NCBI RefSeq assembly: GCF_016859125.1
Contig: NZ_CP069338.1
Coordinates: 5,767,501-5,831,500, forward strand
DNA length: 64,000 nt
Reading direction: 5' to 3'
Source: Archangium violaceum
Lineage (GTDB): Bacteria > Myxococcota > Myxococcia > Myxococcales > Myxococcaceae
Part shown: positions 45,246 to 53,506 of the stretch, in pieces
Position numbering within the stretch: position 1 is the stretch's first letter
Layout: the number at the start of each line of letters is the position of its first letter
The notes under the pieces: model-generated
What the model was told of the DNA's origin: nothing
Seen by the model: the letters and a program-made list of their open reading frames with translations, nothing else
Databases searched by the model: none
Translations under genes and position numbers: made by a program

Positions 45246-45535
45246 GAACTAATTCATGAACAGGCCCTAACCGATGCGGAGTGGAGCCGAATCCAGCCGC
45301 TGCTAGGAGTGAGGTCCGGTCCGCCCTCGAAGCGGGGAGACCGAGACTTCATCAACGCCGTCATCTGGCGGGTGAGGACGGGCGTGCAGTGGCGGGACTT
45401 ACCGGAGCGGTTCGGCAACTGGAAGACGGTGCGGTTGCCACCCGCTACGACAAGACGGCACGCTGCTTCCTCGCCGCCCTCCACGTCGCTTCCATGCTTC
45501 TGTGGCTGAAATAATCAGGGACAGCCCCTAGTCTC
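45246..45535 (+). mobile_element. IS5 family relic with internal deletion
   Basis: The plus strand carries the N-terminal part of an IS5 transposase, LTDAEWSRIQPLLG, KRGDRDFINAVIWRVRTG, WRDLPERFGNWKT, joined in another frame to the C-terminal YDKTARCFLAALHVASMLLW. The central catalytic region is deleted. CAGGGACAGCCCC at the right end looks like its terminal repeat. Confidence 0.75.
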
Positions 45536-45637
45536 CCGCGGGCCCCGTGCGTCTCGGCCCCTCCCCGCACCCCACCGGGGCAATGCAGGAGTTGAAGCGC
45601 TCGGCTTAATCCTTTCACGCGTCATCTACGTTGACAC

Positions 45638-46006
45638 TCACCGATACCCCAGAACCTCCCGCTCCAGCGGAGTGAACACGTCCGACTCCCGCCACCGCGG
45701 GATCTCCCGCGCCTTGGCCACGTCCAATCCACGGTTGTGGGCCATGAAGTAGTTGAAGTCCAGGCACCACGAGCAGCCCACCAGGGACGCGACCGCCATG
45801 TGCGCGTACGACTTCAGGCTTTCGTCGCACCGGTCCCACTTCTGCAGCTTCTGCCCGAAGCCCATGCTGGCTTTGAGCACCGGCAGGTGGTGCCACATCA
45901 CGCCGAGCGACTCCGGGACCTGGCCGAACGTCCTTCCGGCGAACTTCTTCACCATCGCACCGTAGAGCCCGGTGATCTCCTTCGGGGGGATTCTGGTCGA
46001 GGTCAT
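45638..46006 (-). CDS. Carboxymuconolactone decarboxylase/AhpD-like protein, probably truncated
   Basis: A 122-residue protein starting MTSTRIPPKEITGLYG. The redox motif GCSWCLDFNYFMAHNRGL is present, as in AhpD-like CMD proteins. Related proteins run about 180-190 residues; this one ends at PLEREVLGYR, just where the second helical half should begin, so the 3-prime end seems lost to the element on its left. The remaining domain could still fold. Likely an alkylhydroperoxidase-like detoxification enzyme originally. Confidence 0.75.
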   Translation of the reverse strand: MTSTRIPPKEITGLYGAMVKKFAGRTFGQVPESLGVMWHHLPVLKASMGFGQKLQKWDRCDESLKSYAHMAVASLVGCSWCLDFNYFMAHNRGLDVAKAREIPRWRESDVFTPLEREVLGYR

Positions 46007-46451
46007 GTCTTCTCCTGGTGTCTGTATCGGGTTCCGCCGACCTGGAGACACCGGGCGCCTGCGGGATGTGACATCCGGGCCGGAGATTCTCGTCACCCGC
46101 GGCCGACGCTGGGTTCCGCGACTCCGACCTCCGCCCACCAGTAAGGAGGACACCCCACCGATTGAGCACGACCGAGAGGGTCTCCGCGGCTCCGGCGCTT
46201 CGTCGCGCAGAAGCTTCAGGAGGACGGGTCCCCTGAGCAGATCTCCGGAGCACTACAAGGGCGCCATCTCGATTCTGGCGCGGCCACCGGAGGTGGAGGA
46301 CCGGGCGGCGCCCGGCCATCGGGATGGCGACCTGCTGTCCGGAGTCTCATCGAGCGCGGGGGGCGAGCTCGAGCAGGAAGAGGTCGACCCGGAGCACTAC
46401 AGCCCGGCCGGCTCGCCGCGCTGAACCTCCCGTGGAATCTCGGTCTGAAGG
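46007..46451. other. 445-bp stretch without a supportable gene
   Basis: Open frames exist on both strands but have shadow composition. It separates the truncated CMD gene from the SDR gene, both on the minus strand; a promoter for the former is expected here. Confidence 0.4.
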
Positions 46452-47225
46452 TCAGCGCGCCGTCATTCCGCCGTCAACGCGGTAGTTCACGCCGGTCAGC
46501 CACTTGCCGCGTTCCGATACGAGCAGCGCGACGACCTCTGCGATGTCGTCGGTGCCACCCCAGCGGCCGAGCGGCACCGCCTGGAGCCATGCCTCGGCGG
46601 GAACACCCATCGCATCGCCGAGCGTCTTCCGGATTGCGTCCGAGCCCACGGTCACCACCGGCCCGGGGGTCACGACGTTCACGCGGATATTGCTCGGCGC
46701 GAGTTCGACGGCAAGGACGCGCGAATAGGCGTCGAGCGCCGCTTTCGCCGCGCTGTAGTGGGCGAAAGGGCCTGCCCCGGCCCCCATCGTCGCGGCCGTC
46801 GAGGAGATGTTCACGACCGCCGCCGCCTTGGATTCGCGGAGCGCCGGCAACACCGCCTGGGTGAGGCGGACCGAGGAGAAGAGGTTCAACGCGAAAACCT
46901 CCTGCCACGCCTCTTCCGGGATGGAGGCGGCGCCTTCCGGGAACCCGTACGCTCCCCCCGCATTGTTCACGAGGATGTCGAGCCCCCCGAGGGCCGCGAG
47001 CGCCCCCGAGGCGATCGCCTTCACTCCTTCGCTGGTGCGGACGTCGCCGGCAACGAACGTCGCCGCGGCGGGCGTCTCCTCGTTGCGCGACCGCGCGGAG
47101 ACGACGACCTTCGCGCCGGCGTCGAGAAGACGTTGCGCGATCGCCGCGCCGATGCCGCGCGAGCCTCCGGTGACGAGGGCACGGCGACCGATGAGCTCCT
47201 TCGAGAAATCGAGCTTGCTGGACAT
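46452..47225 (-). CDS. SDR family oxidoreductase
   Basis: A 257-residue classical short-chain dehydrogenase: cofactor motif TGGSRGIGAAIA, NNAG (LVNNAGGAYG), catalytic Ser in VVNISSTAATMG, YSAAK and the C-terminal VDGGMTAR. It would reduce or oxidise a small carbonyl/alcohol with NAD(P)(H). It is divergent from the TetR gene at 47343, and three palindromes lie between them, so it is very likely the repressed target. The substrate is unknown. Confidence 0.93.
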   Translation of the reverse strand: MSSKLDFSKELIGRRALVTGGSRGIGAAIAQRLLDAGAKVVVSARSRNEETPAAATFVAGDVRTSEGVKAIASGALAALGGLDILVNNAGGAYGFPEGAASIPEEAWQEVFALNLFSSVRLTQAVLPALRESKAAAVVNISSTAATMGAGAGPFAHYSAAKAALDAYSRVLAVELAPSNIRVNVVTPGPVVTVGSDAIRKTLGDAMGVPAEAWLQAVPLGRWGGTDDIAEVVALLVSERGKWLTGVNYRVDGGMTAR

Positions 47226-47269
47226 GGTGTTCCTTTCGTCAGGAACGGCGCCTGACCGGTTATGCTTCT

Positions 47270-47324
47270 GGAGCAGTGCTCCTAATTACCGGAGCACTGC
47301 TCCATATATTCGGAGCGGTGCCCC
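47270..47324. promoter_or_regulatory. Three tandem palindromic operators between SDR and TetR genes
   Basis: GGAGCAGTGCTCC (47270-47282), GGAGCACTGCTCC (47291-47303) and GGAGCGGTGCCCC (47312-47324) are 13-bp inverted repeats whose starts are exactly 21 bp apart, two turns of B-DNA. The first two are perfect apart from the centre; the third is weaker. They fill the divergent promoter region and fit TetR-dimer sites arranged on one face of the helix. Confidence 0.85.
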
Positions 47325-47342
47325 GCTTGTCAAGGGAGTCCC

Positions 47343-47936
47343 ATGCGTGCTGACGCCAAGAAGAACTACGACCACCTGCTCGCCGTCGCGCGGGCCGTCG
47401 TCAAGGAGCAGGGGGTCGACGCATCACTGCGCGACATCGCCCGCCAGGCCGACGTCGGCCTCGGCACGCTGTACCGTCACTTCCCGACGCGAGAGGCGTT
47501 GCTGGAAGCGCTGCTTCGCACGAGTCTCGACGAGATGACGGCGCTGGCGGCCGAACTCGAGACCTCGGGCGCACCTGACGAGGCGCTCGTGACGTGGCTA
47601 CGCGATGCGGTCGCGTTCACGCAGACCTTCCAGGGCGTCACGGCGTTGCTGACGGCCGCCCTCGATGATCCGAAGTCCGCGCTCCACGCTTCGTGTGTCA
47701 CGGTGCGCGCGGCAGGCACGCGACTCCTCTCCCGTGCTCAAGCCGTGGGGAAGGCGCGAAGCGACATCGACGGCACGGAGTTGTTCGCGCTGATCGCGGC
47801 GCTGGCATGGCTCGGCGACCAGCCATCGCTCGGCCGACACGCCGATCATCTCTTCGAGATTGTCGCGAGCGCGATTCTGACGATTCCAGCGAGCGACGGT
47901 GGCCGAGCCCAACGCCGGCCCCGGACCCGGAGCTGA
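47343..47936 (+). CDS. TetR family regulator
   Basis: A 197-residue TetR: helix-turn-helix VDASLRDIARQADVGLGTLYRHFPTREAL at the N-terminus and a helical ligand/dimer domain after it. ATG 47343 lies 18 bp after the last of three palindromes and is preceded by AAGGGAG. It most likely represses both itself and the divergent SDR gene, with release by a small molecule. Confidence 0.92.
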   Translation: MRADAKKNYDHLLAVARAVVKEQGVDASLRDIARQADVGLGTLYRHFPTREALLEALLRTSLDEMTALAAELETSGAPDEALVTWLRDAVAFTQTFQGVTALLTAALDDPKSALHASCVTVRAAGTRLLSRAQAVGKARSDIDGTELFALIAALAWLGDQPSLGRHADHLFEIVASAILTIPASDGGRAQRRPRTRS

Positions 47937-47952
47937 AACCTTCGAGTCGCCT

Positions 47953-48642
47953 ATGCTTCGCTGGTCTCCCATGCACATGCCCGCACTTCGCGTCCACCCG
48001 AGGTTCCTCGTCTCCCGGTCCGTGGGAGGCGTGCTGCTCCTCCTCGCCGCAGTCGGTGTCGCTGCCGGCAGCGCCGTCCTGGTCTCCGGGATGGCCGCGA
48101 GCATTCTCGAAGACGGGCGCGTGTGGAGGACGGGCACGGTGTCGGAGCACGCCGAGGTCCAGGGCACGCAGACGACCAGCCGCTTCATCTTCAGAAACTA
48201 CGACTTGCAGGTGTCCTTCGCGGACGCCTCTGGCGAGGTGCGAAGCGCGACGGTGTCCTACGGGATGCTGTTCGGCTCGCTCGATGTCGACGCCCCGCTC
48301 GAGGTGCGCTTCGACCCCGCTGCTCCCGGGCGCGTCGCGCTGAGCTGGGCGCAGGATGTGCTCGTGGCGCGCTGGCTCCAGGTCCTCTTCGTCGGCGCCG
48401 TCATGGTGCTCGGCTTCGGAGGCTTCCTCGGCTGGGCGGGTCACAAGGCGCTGCAGCGCTTCCGGGATGTCCGCGCCGCGGCCGCACGGCCCGAGCTCCA
48501 GCTTCTCGGTGTGCTTGCGTATTCCGGCGAAGTGGAACACTCGTTCCGGGCGAAGTGGAACACCCGTTCCGGCCATGTGGAACAGTCGGAGCGTCAGCGA
48601 CGCTGGCCGGGGTTCACTTCGCCCCCTTCTTGGGACGGGTAG
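47953..48642 (+). pseudogene. DUF3592-like membrane protein truncated by an IS21 end
   Basis: Starts MLRWSPMHMPALRVHPRF; membrane helix GGVLLLLAAVGVAAGSAVLV, extracytoplasmic beta domain (FIFRNYDLQVSFADASGE, VSYGMLFGSLDVDAPLEVRF) and second helix WLQVLFVGAVMVLGFGGFLG, as in DUF3592 proteins. After LQLLGVLA (about 48514) the frame continues through IS21 terminal repeats (EVEHSFRAKWNTRSG) that are not part of the family, so the native C-terminus is replaced. An ATG at 47971 is an alternative start. Confidence 0.7.
48515..48633. mobile_element. IS21 family terminal end
   Basis: Contains repeated phrases TTCCGGCGAAGTGGAACAC, GGGCGAAGTGGAACACCCG and GGCCATGTGGAACAG, the multiple terminal repeats typical of IS21-family ends. 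No istA or istB sequence remains; the piece is cut by an IS91-like fragment at about 48634. Confidence 0.7.
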
Positions 48643-48957
48643 CCCATGAACCGCACGCCGGGCCGGCGCAGAACCGATTCATCTCCAGGGGACACACGCC
48701 TGCCTGGCCCAGGCCACCATCCCTGGCGGGGCGGGGCACCGGATGAGGACTGCAGTGGTGGTGGGAGCAGCAGCCCCTGCTGTGGCTCAGCACCACGTGC
48801 TTTGGGGTGGCCCCTGCGCCGGGGCCAGCGTCGCAGGCCGAGTGGGCAGTCCCAGGTGCTCCAGAATGGAGCGCACCCCGCTGGGTGCTGTCACGTACGC
48901 CAACACCCGGCGCCTGCCTCCACACCCGGCACAGGCGAAGACGTCCAAAACGAACTG
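48634..48957 (-). mobile_element. IS91-like transposase C-terminal fragment (copy 7)
   Basis: The minus strand encodes CGGRRRVLAYVTAPSGVRSI and LGLPTRPATLAPAQG, ending STWC, then about 130 bp of tail. It lacks the outer ~55 bp of tail and terminus seen in copies 3 and 6, and its inner edge is at 48957, so it is truncated on both sides. Confidence 0.75.
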
Positions 48958-49064
48958 GCGGCGGGGAGAATTCGCGGTGAGCGTCCCTCTCTACTCCTTC
49001 CCGCCGCGTGTCGTGCCGGATCGCGTCCCTCGAGTTCTTTGACACCCTCTCCGGCGCACGCGCG

Positions 49065-49958
49065 TCAGGAAAAGTACCCGCCTTCCCGCATGTCCGTCAG
49101 GAGGTCTGGTCCTCGTGGGCTCCATCCCAGTGTGTCGCGGGTGCGCGCGCTGGAGGTCGGGTTGTCGATGGCGACGAAGCTCGCGAGCCAATCGAAATGC
49201 GTGCGTGCTTCGTCCTCGCCAATGGCCCGAACAGGAACGCCGAGCCCCTTGCCGATCCCCTCGGCGATCGCGCGCAGCGTCAAGCCTTCTTCGGCGACGC
49301 CATGCAGGCACGTTCCAGGGGGGGCGTTCTCGAGCGCGAGTCGAAAGAGACGCGCGGCGTCCAGCCGGTGCACCGCGGGCCAGCGGTTCGCTCCATCGGA
49401 GACGAAGGCGGAGAGACCCGTGCGGCGTGCGATGCCGATCAGCGTGGGCACGAAGCCGTGATCGCCGGTGCCATGGACGGAGGGCGGCAGCCGCACGACG
49501 CTGGAACGCACCCCGCGACGGGCGGCCGCCAATACGGTCGCCTCCGACGCGGCACGTAGGCTGGCCGCGCTCCCGGGCGCGGGCGCGTCCTCTTCCGTGC
49601 CGATGCGGCCGGGCGCCAGCAGCGCGGTGCCGGACGTGGACACGAACGGCTTGCCCGACCCCTCCAGCGCGCTGGCCAGCGCCTCCACCGCACGCCGGTC
49701 CGTCTCGCAGGCGGCCGCATAGGAGGAGAAGTCGTGGACGAAGGCCGTGTGGATCACGCCGTCGCACGCCCGGGCGCCCGCGGTGAGACTTCCGGGATCC
49801 GTCAGTTCGCCCCGATGCGCCTCGCCGCCCAACCGCGCCAGGGCAGCGGCGGAGGTGTCGCTCCGCACCAGTCCGAGCACCTGGTGCCCCGCCGCGATCA
49901 GCTCGCGCACAATTGCTTCACCGATGAAACCCGTCGCTCCCGTCACGAAAACACGCAT
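49065..49958 (-). CDS. NAD-dependent epimerase/dehydratase family protein
   Basis: A 297-residue extended SDR: cofactor motif VTGATGFIGEAI at the N-terminus, VIHTAFVHDF, PFVSTSGTALL and VVRLPPSVHG. The catalytic Tyr is not in a standard YxxxK, as in many atypical members that act as oxidoreductases on small or NAD(P)-bound substrates. It is divergent from the XRE regulator gene at 50032 with 73 bp between, so the regulator is its likely controller. Confidence 0.88.
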   Translation of the reverse strand: MRVFVTGATGFIGEAIVRELIAAGHQVLGLVRSDTSAAALARLGGEAHRGELTDPGSLTAGARACDGVIHTAFVHDFSSYAAACETDRRAVEALASALEGSGKPFVSTSGTALLAPGRIGTEEDAPAPGSAASLRAASEATVLAAARRGVRSSVVRLPPSVHGTGDHGFVPTLIGIARRTGLSAFVSDGANRWPAVHRLDAARLFRLALENAPPGTCLHGVAEEGLTLRAIAEGIGKGLGVPVRAIGEDEARTHFDWLASFVAIDNPTSSARTRDTLGWSPRGPDLLTDMREGGYFS

Positions 49959-50031
49959 GTCTGCCTCCTGATGTCGTGGGCGTGTTATGGGGCGCGGCCG
50001 CGCGGCGGAAAAGTCGATATCTTATACGGGT

Positions 50032-50874
50032 ATGAGCACTAACACCGTGCCGGGTTCGGAACTCTCCTTGGGCGACTTCCTCCGCGACCGTCGGGCGCGC
50101 TTGTCACCAGGACCAGGCGCTCGGGGCCGGCGTCGAACGCCGGGGCTCAGGCGGGAGGAGGTGGCGACGCGGGCAGGCGTCAGCGTCACCTGGTACACGT
50201 GGCTCGAGCAGGGGCGTGGAGGCCCCCCTTCAGACGATGCGCTGGAGCGAATCGCCCGCGCACTGGAGCTCGACGCGGCGGGCCGCGAGGTCCTGTTCCT
50301 GCTCGCCCGGCAGCGGCCACCGCCGCTCCATCCAGCCGCGCCGCCTTCGGTCACGCCCTCCTTGCAGCGCGTGCTCGACGCCCTGCCGACCAGCCCCGCC
50401 TATGTGAAGACGCCGACGTGGGACATCGTGGCCTGGAACGCGGCGGCACTCGCGGTGCTGGCCGACTACGCCTCAATGCCGGTCCGCGAGCGCAACGTGC
50501 TCAGGCGCCTGTTCGGCGACCCGGCCGTGCGCGCCTCGCTGCCGGATTGGGAGGAGCATGCGCGCTTCGCGCTCTCGGTCTTCCGCATCGATGTCGCGCG
50601 CGCGGGAGGTGGCTCCGAAGCCGCCGCGCTCGTGGCCGAGCTCCAGTCAACCAGCGCCGACTTCCGCCGGCTCTGGGCTGAGAACGACGTGCGCAACCAT
50701 GGGGCAGGCCTGAAGCGCCTCCACCATTCCGTGGCTGGACCGATCACGCTCGAGTACTCGGCCTTCGCCGTCGATGGCGCGGACGGGCTGAGCATGGTCG
50801 TCTTCACGCCAGTCACACCGGCCGATGCTCGGGCGGTAGAGCTGCTTCTCTCACGCGGACCTCCGTCTGCCTGA
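50032..50874 (+). CDS. XRE-type regulator with MmyB-like ligand-binding domain
   Basis: A 280-residue regulator. The N-terminal helix-turn-helix reads LGDFLRDRRARLSPG, GLRREEVATRAGVSVTWYTW and LEQGRG; the C-terminal part has WDIVAWNAAALAVLADYA, typical of MmyB-like ligand-binding domains. ATG 50032 (MSTNTVPGSEL) is preferred; an in-frame upstream start lacks homologous residues. It probably controls the divergent epimerase-like gene, possibly by repression. Confidence 0.9.
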   Translation: MSTNTVPGSELSLGDFLRDRRARLSPGPGARGRRRTPGLRREEVATRAGVSVTWYTWLEQGRGGPPSDDALERIARALELDAAGREVLFLLARQRPPPLHPAAPPSVTPSLQRVLDALPTSPAYVKTPTWDIVAWNAAALAVLADYASMPVRERNVLRRLFGDPAVRASLPDWEEHARFALSVFRIDVARAGGGSEAAALVAELQSTSADFRRLWAENDVRNHGAGLKRLHHSVAGPITLEYSAFAVDGADGLSMVVFTPVTPADARAVELLLSRGPPSA

Positions 50875-50892
50875 GTCGGTGGTGGGCCGCTC

Positions 50893-51915
50893 TCAGGTGT
50901 GGCGGGCGATGAAGCGCCTGAGCTCCTCGTCGATCTCGTGGTTCTCGGGCGCGTCGCCGAAGCCGAAGCCGAAGCCGCGGTGGGGCATGGCCTCCCAGAC
51001 GTGCAGCTCGGCCTCGAGGCCAGCGCGCCGCAGCTTGCGGTGCATCAGCACCGAGTTGGAGAGGAACAGGTCGCGCGTGCCTGATTGGATGAAGGTCGGC
51101 GGGAAGCCGGGGCCGAAGTCGGCGAACAGCGGCGAGACGTAGGGCGCGGCGAGGTCGTGGCCTCCCGCATAGAGGGCGTTGCACTCCGGCAGCCCGCCCT
51201 TCAGCGTCACGTCCAGCAGCACGTTGGTCTGGAAGGTGTCGCCAGACTCCGTGAGGTCGACCTCCGGCGTCAGCAGCGCCACGGCGGCCGGCAGGGGCAG
51301 GCCCCGGTCGCGGATCATCAGGGTGGCCGCCGCCGCGATGTTGCCGCCAGCCGAGGCGCCGCCGATCACCACCTGGGCCGGGTCCCAGTCCTCGAGCAGC
51401 TCGCGGTAGACGGCGAAGCAGTCCTCGGGTGCGGCGGGGAAGGGATGGTCCGGCGGCATGCGGTAGTCGACCGACACGGTGGTGATGCCGAGCCGCTCGG
51501 CGTTCACCGCGGCCTCGGCCTTGGCGTAGGCCCCGCCGCCGAACACCAGGGCACCGCCGTGCAGATAGAGGTAGAGCCGCCGGGCCGCCGCCGCATCCAG
51601 GCCAGGCGGGATCGCGACGTAGCAGGTCACGCCAGCGATGGACCGGGTCTCGACCCGGCAGCGGGTCTCGCCCAGCATCTGCTCCACCATCGGCGCCCAC
51701 ATGGCGTTGCTGGCGGAGACCGCTCGGCGCCAGCCTTCGAGGTCGTCGGGGGCGGGGTGGCGCGCGGGGTGGACCTGGGCCGGCGTCGCCGCGCTGGCGG
51801 CGAGGGCGGCGCGGGCCTCGGGGCTGATGGTTTTCGGCGGGAAGAGCTCCCGAGCCGGCAGGGTGATGGGGACGAGCAGGGCGCGATCGGCTGTCTGGTC
51901 AGACATAGGCGCCAT
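50893..51915 (-). CDS. HSL-type alpha/beta hydrolase (esterase/lipase)
   Basis: A 340-residue hydrolase of the hormone-sensitive-lipase family: oxyanion motif LYLHGGALVFGGG, nucleophile elbow GGASAGGNIA, acid in IQSGTRDLFLSN and His in WEAMPHRGFG. All catalytic elements are intact and no signal peptide is present. It is convergent with the XRE regulator gene with 18 bp between the stops. Short-chain ester cleavage is likely; the natural substrate is unknown. ATG 51906 is an alternative start. Confidence 0.92.
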   Translation of the reverse strand: MAPMSDQTADRALLVPITLPARELFPPKTISPEARAALAASAATPAQVHPARHPAPDDLEGWRRAVSASNAMWAPMVEQMLGETRCRVETRSIAGVTCYVAIPPGLDAAAARRLYLYLHGGALVFGGGAYAKAEAAVNAERLGITTVSVDYRMPPDHPFPAAPEDCFAVYRELLEDWDPAQVVIGGASAGGNIAAAATLMIRDRGLPLPAAVALLTPEVDLTESGDTFQTNVLLDVTLKGGLPECNALYAGGHDLAAPYVSPLFADFGPGFPPTFIQSGTRDLFLSNSVLMHRKLRRAGLEAELHVWEAMPHRGFGFGFGDAPENHEIDEELRRFIARHT

Positions 51916-52141
51916 CTAAGGGCTCGTGGCCTATCCGGGTAAATGTGTGAGGTTATCCAGGTATATTGGCTAATAGCCTGCGGAGTCCTCCCCGTGGAGC
52001 GCCAGCACCCGTGGCTCGTCCCGGCTCACCGGGGAGGGACTATCTGTATCTACCCGGGGTCTCTTCATTTCAGGAGGGTTTGGGCCGTACGACTCCTGAT
52101 GGATGGAAGGCGTCGTGGTCAGTCACTCCGGGGGATTCAAG

Positions 52142-52262
52142 ATGTTGGACATTCCAGGTTACAGGCTCATGGGCACGCTGCGAGCCAATGGCTCGAACGT
52201 ACTCATCCACGCGGTGCGTGAGTCCGATGGCCTGTCGGTCATCATCAAGACGCCCGTGGTGG
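52142..52262 (+). pseudogene. N-terminal remnant of a large protein kinase/ATPase sensor
   Basis: About 40 residues, MLDIPGYRLMGTLRANGSNV, LIHAVRESDGLSVIIKTPV, match the opening of the myxobacterial trifunctional serine/threonine kinase-AAA-histidine kinase family. The frame then enters an IS91-like fragment at about 52265, which has removed the rest of what is usually a very long protein. Confidence 0.65.
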
Positions 52263-52279
52263 AACTCTCAGGCCAGCGA

Positions 52280-52806
52280 GAGAGCGCCCCCAAGCAGGTG
52301 AGGAGGAGAGGAGCGTGACGCGCCCCCAGGTAGGAGCAGAGGAGGCGAGCGTGGCGCCTGAGGCAGGGGCGAGGCAGGAGCCGAGGAAGGAGAGGACGCC
52401 GCCAGGAGACTTTCGCGGGGCTGCTGCGCGGGACCTTCGCGCTGGACGGGCTTCGCCTGCGTCAGGTGTGGAGGCAGGCGGCGGGTGCTGGCGGACGTGA
52501 ACGAGGCGGAGGGGTGCGAGCGATTCTGGAGCACCTGGGCCTGCCCACGGCAGGTGCGAGGCTGGCCCCGGCGCACGGGCCCCTCCACGCCTCGTGGTGT
52601 TGAAGCTCAAGCCGCCAGCGCCAACAGAGCCAGGCCCCTGCCGCGCACCTCATGGGAGGGCGGCCTGGGCCGGCGTGTACCCCAAGGGGCAACGCGGCTT
52701 CTCCACCCGCCTGGCTCACTGCTCGGGCGGGCCCCCGTCAGCGGCCCTCCTCGCCACCTCCGCTCCAGGCCGCCACCTCTCAACAGGGCTCCTATCCGTC
52801 CTATAC
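52280..52806 (+). mobile_element. IS91-like 3-prime fragment with terminus (copy 8)
   Basis: Begins with the transposase linker CGCCCCCAAGCAGGTGAGG, runs through a decayed C-terminal finger (CGGRRRVLAD-like stretch, GLPTAGARLAPAHGPLHASW, stop near 52604) and the 200-bp tail to the terminus CTATCCGTCCTATAC at 52793-52806. Tail sequence matches copies 2 and 10 closely. Confidence 0.78.
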
Positions 52807-52971
52807 TTTTCGTTCGAAGTAACCAACGCCATGCTTGTAGAGAACGACGCGGCGGATGGGCAACGACCGGGACATGCTCACGGCTCCGACAAGGAATGGG
52901 AGGATGGGATTTCACCCTGGTGTATCAGGTCCGCCATCTTCCTGGAGGGCGCCAGTTCGGCGCGAGCCTGC

Positions 52972-53506
52972 TCAGCCCGCAGGAGGGAGGAAGTAGGGAT
53001 AGGCCAACGTCGTGGCGCTCGCCGCCTCCAGACGGGCCACCTGCTCGGGCGTCAGGTTCCAGCCCACCGCCCCCAGGTTCTGCCTCAACTGCTCCTCGTT
53101 GCGCGCCCCGATGATGACGTTGGCCACCGTCGGCCGCTGCAACAGCCAGTTGATCGCCACCTGCGGCACCGTCCTGCCCGTCTCCTTGGCCACCTCGTCC
53201 AGCGCATCCACCACCCGGTAGAGGTACTCGTCCTCCACCGGCGGCCCCATCTGCACCGCCGCCGCCGAGCGCATGCGGCTCGTCTCCGGCAGCGGCTGGC
53301 CGCGGCGTATCTTGCCCGTCAGCCGACTCCATCCGAGCGGACTCCAGACGATGGCGCCCACGCCCTGATCGAGCCCCAGGGGCATCAGCTCCCACTCATA
53401 GCTGCGCCCGACGAGCGAGTAGTACGCCTGGTGCGCCACGTAGCGCGAGAGGCCGTACTTCTCGGACACGGCCAGCGACTTCATCAGGTGCCATCCCGGG
53501 AAGTTA
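52972..53506 (-). pseudogene. Aldo/keto reductase, N-terminus removed by an IS
   Basis: C-terminal ~178 residues of an aldo/keto reductase: YVAHQAYYSLVGRSYEWELM, GAIVWSPLGWSRLTGKI, VAINWLLQRPTVANVIIGAR and NLTPEQVARLEAAS. The cofactor-binding end is intact, but the first half with the catalytic Tyr is absent; the frame runs into the IS at 53507. The missing half is not found on the far side of the IS, so a deletion accompanied the insertion. Confidence 0.82.

Noticed and set aside
45972-46424. 150-codon plus-strand frame upstream of the CMD gene
   Set aside because: No motif, shadow composition, and it overlaps the CMD start.
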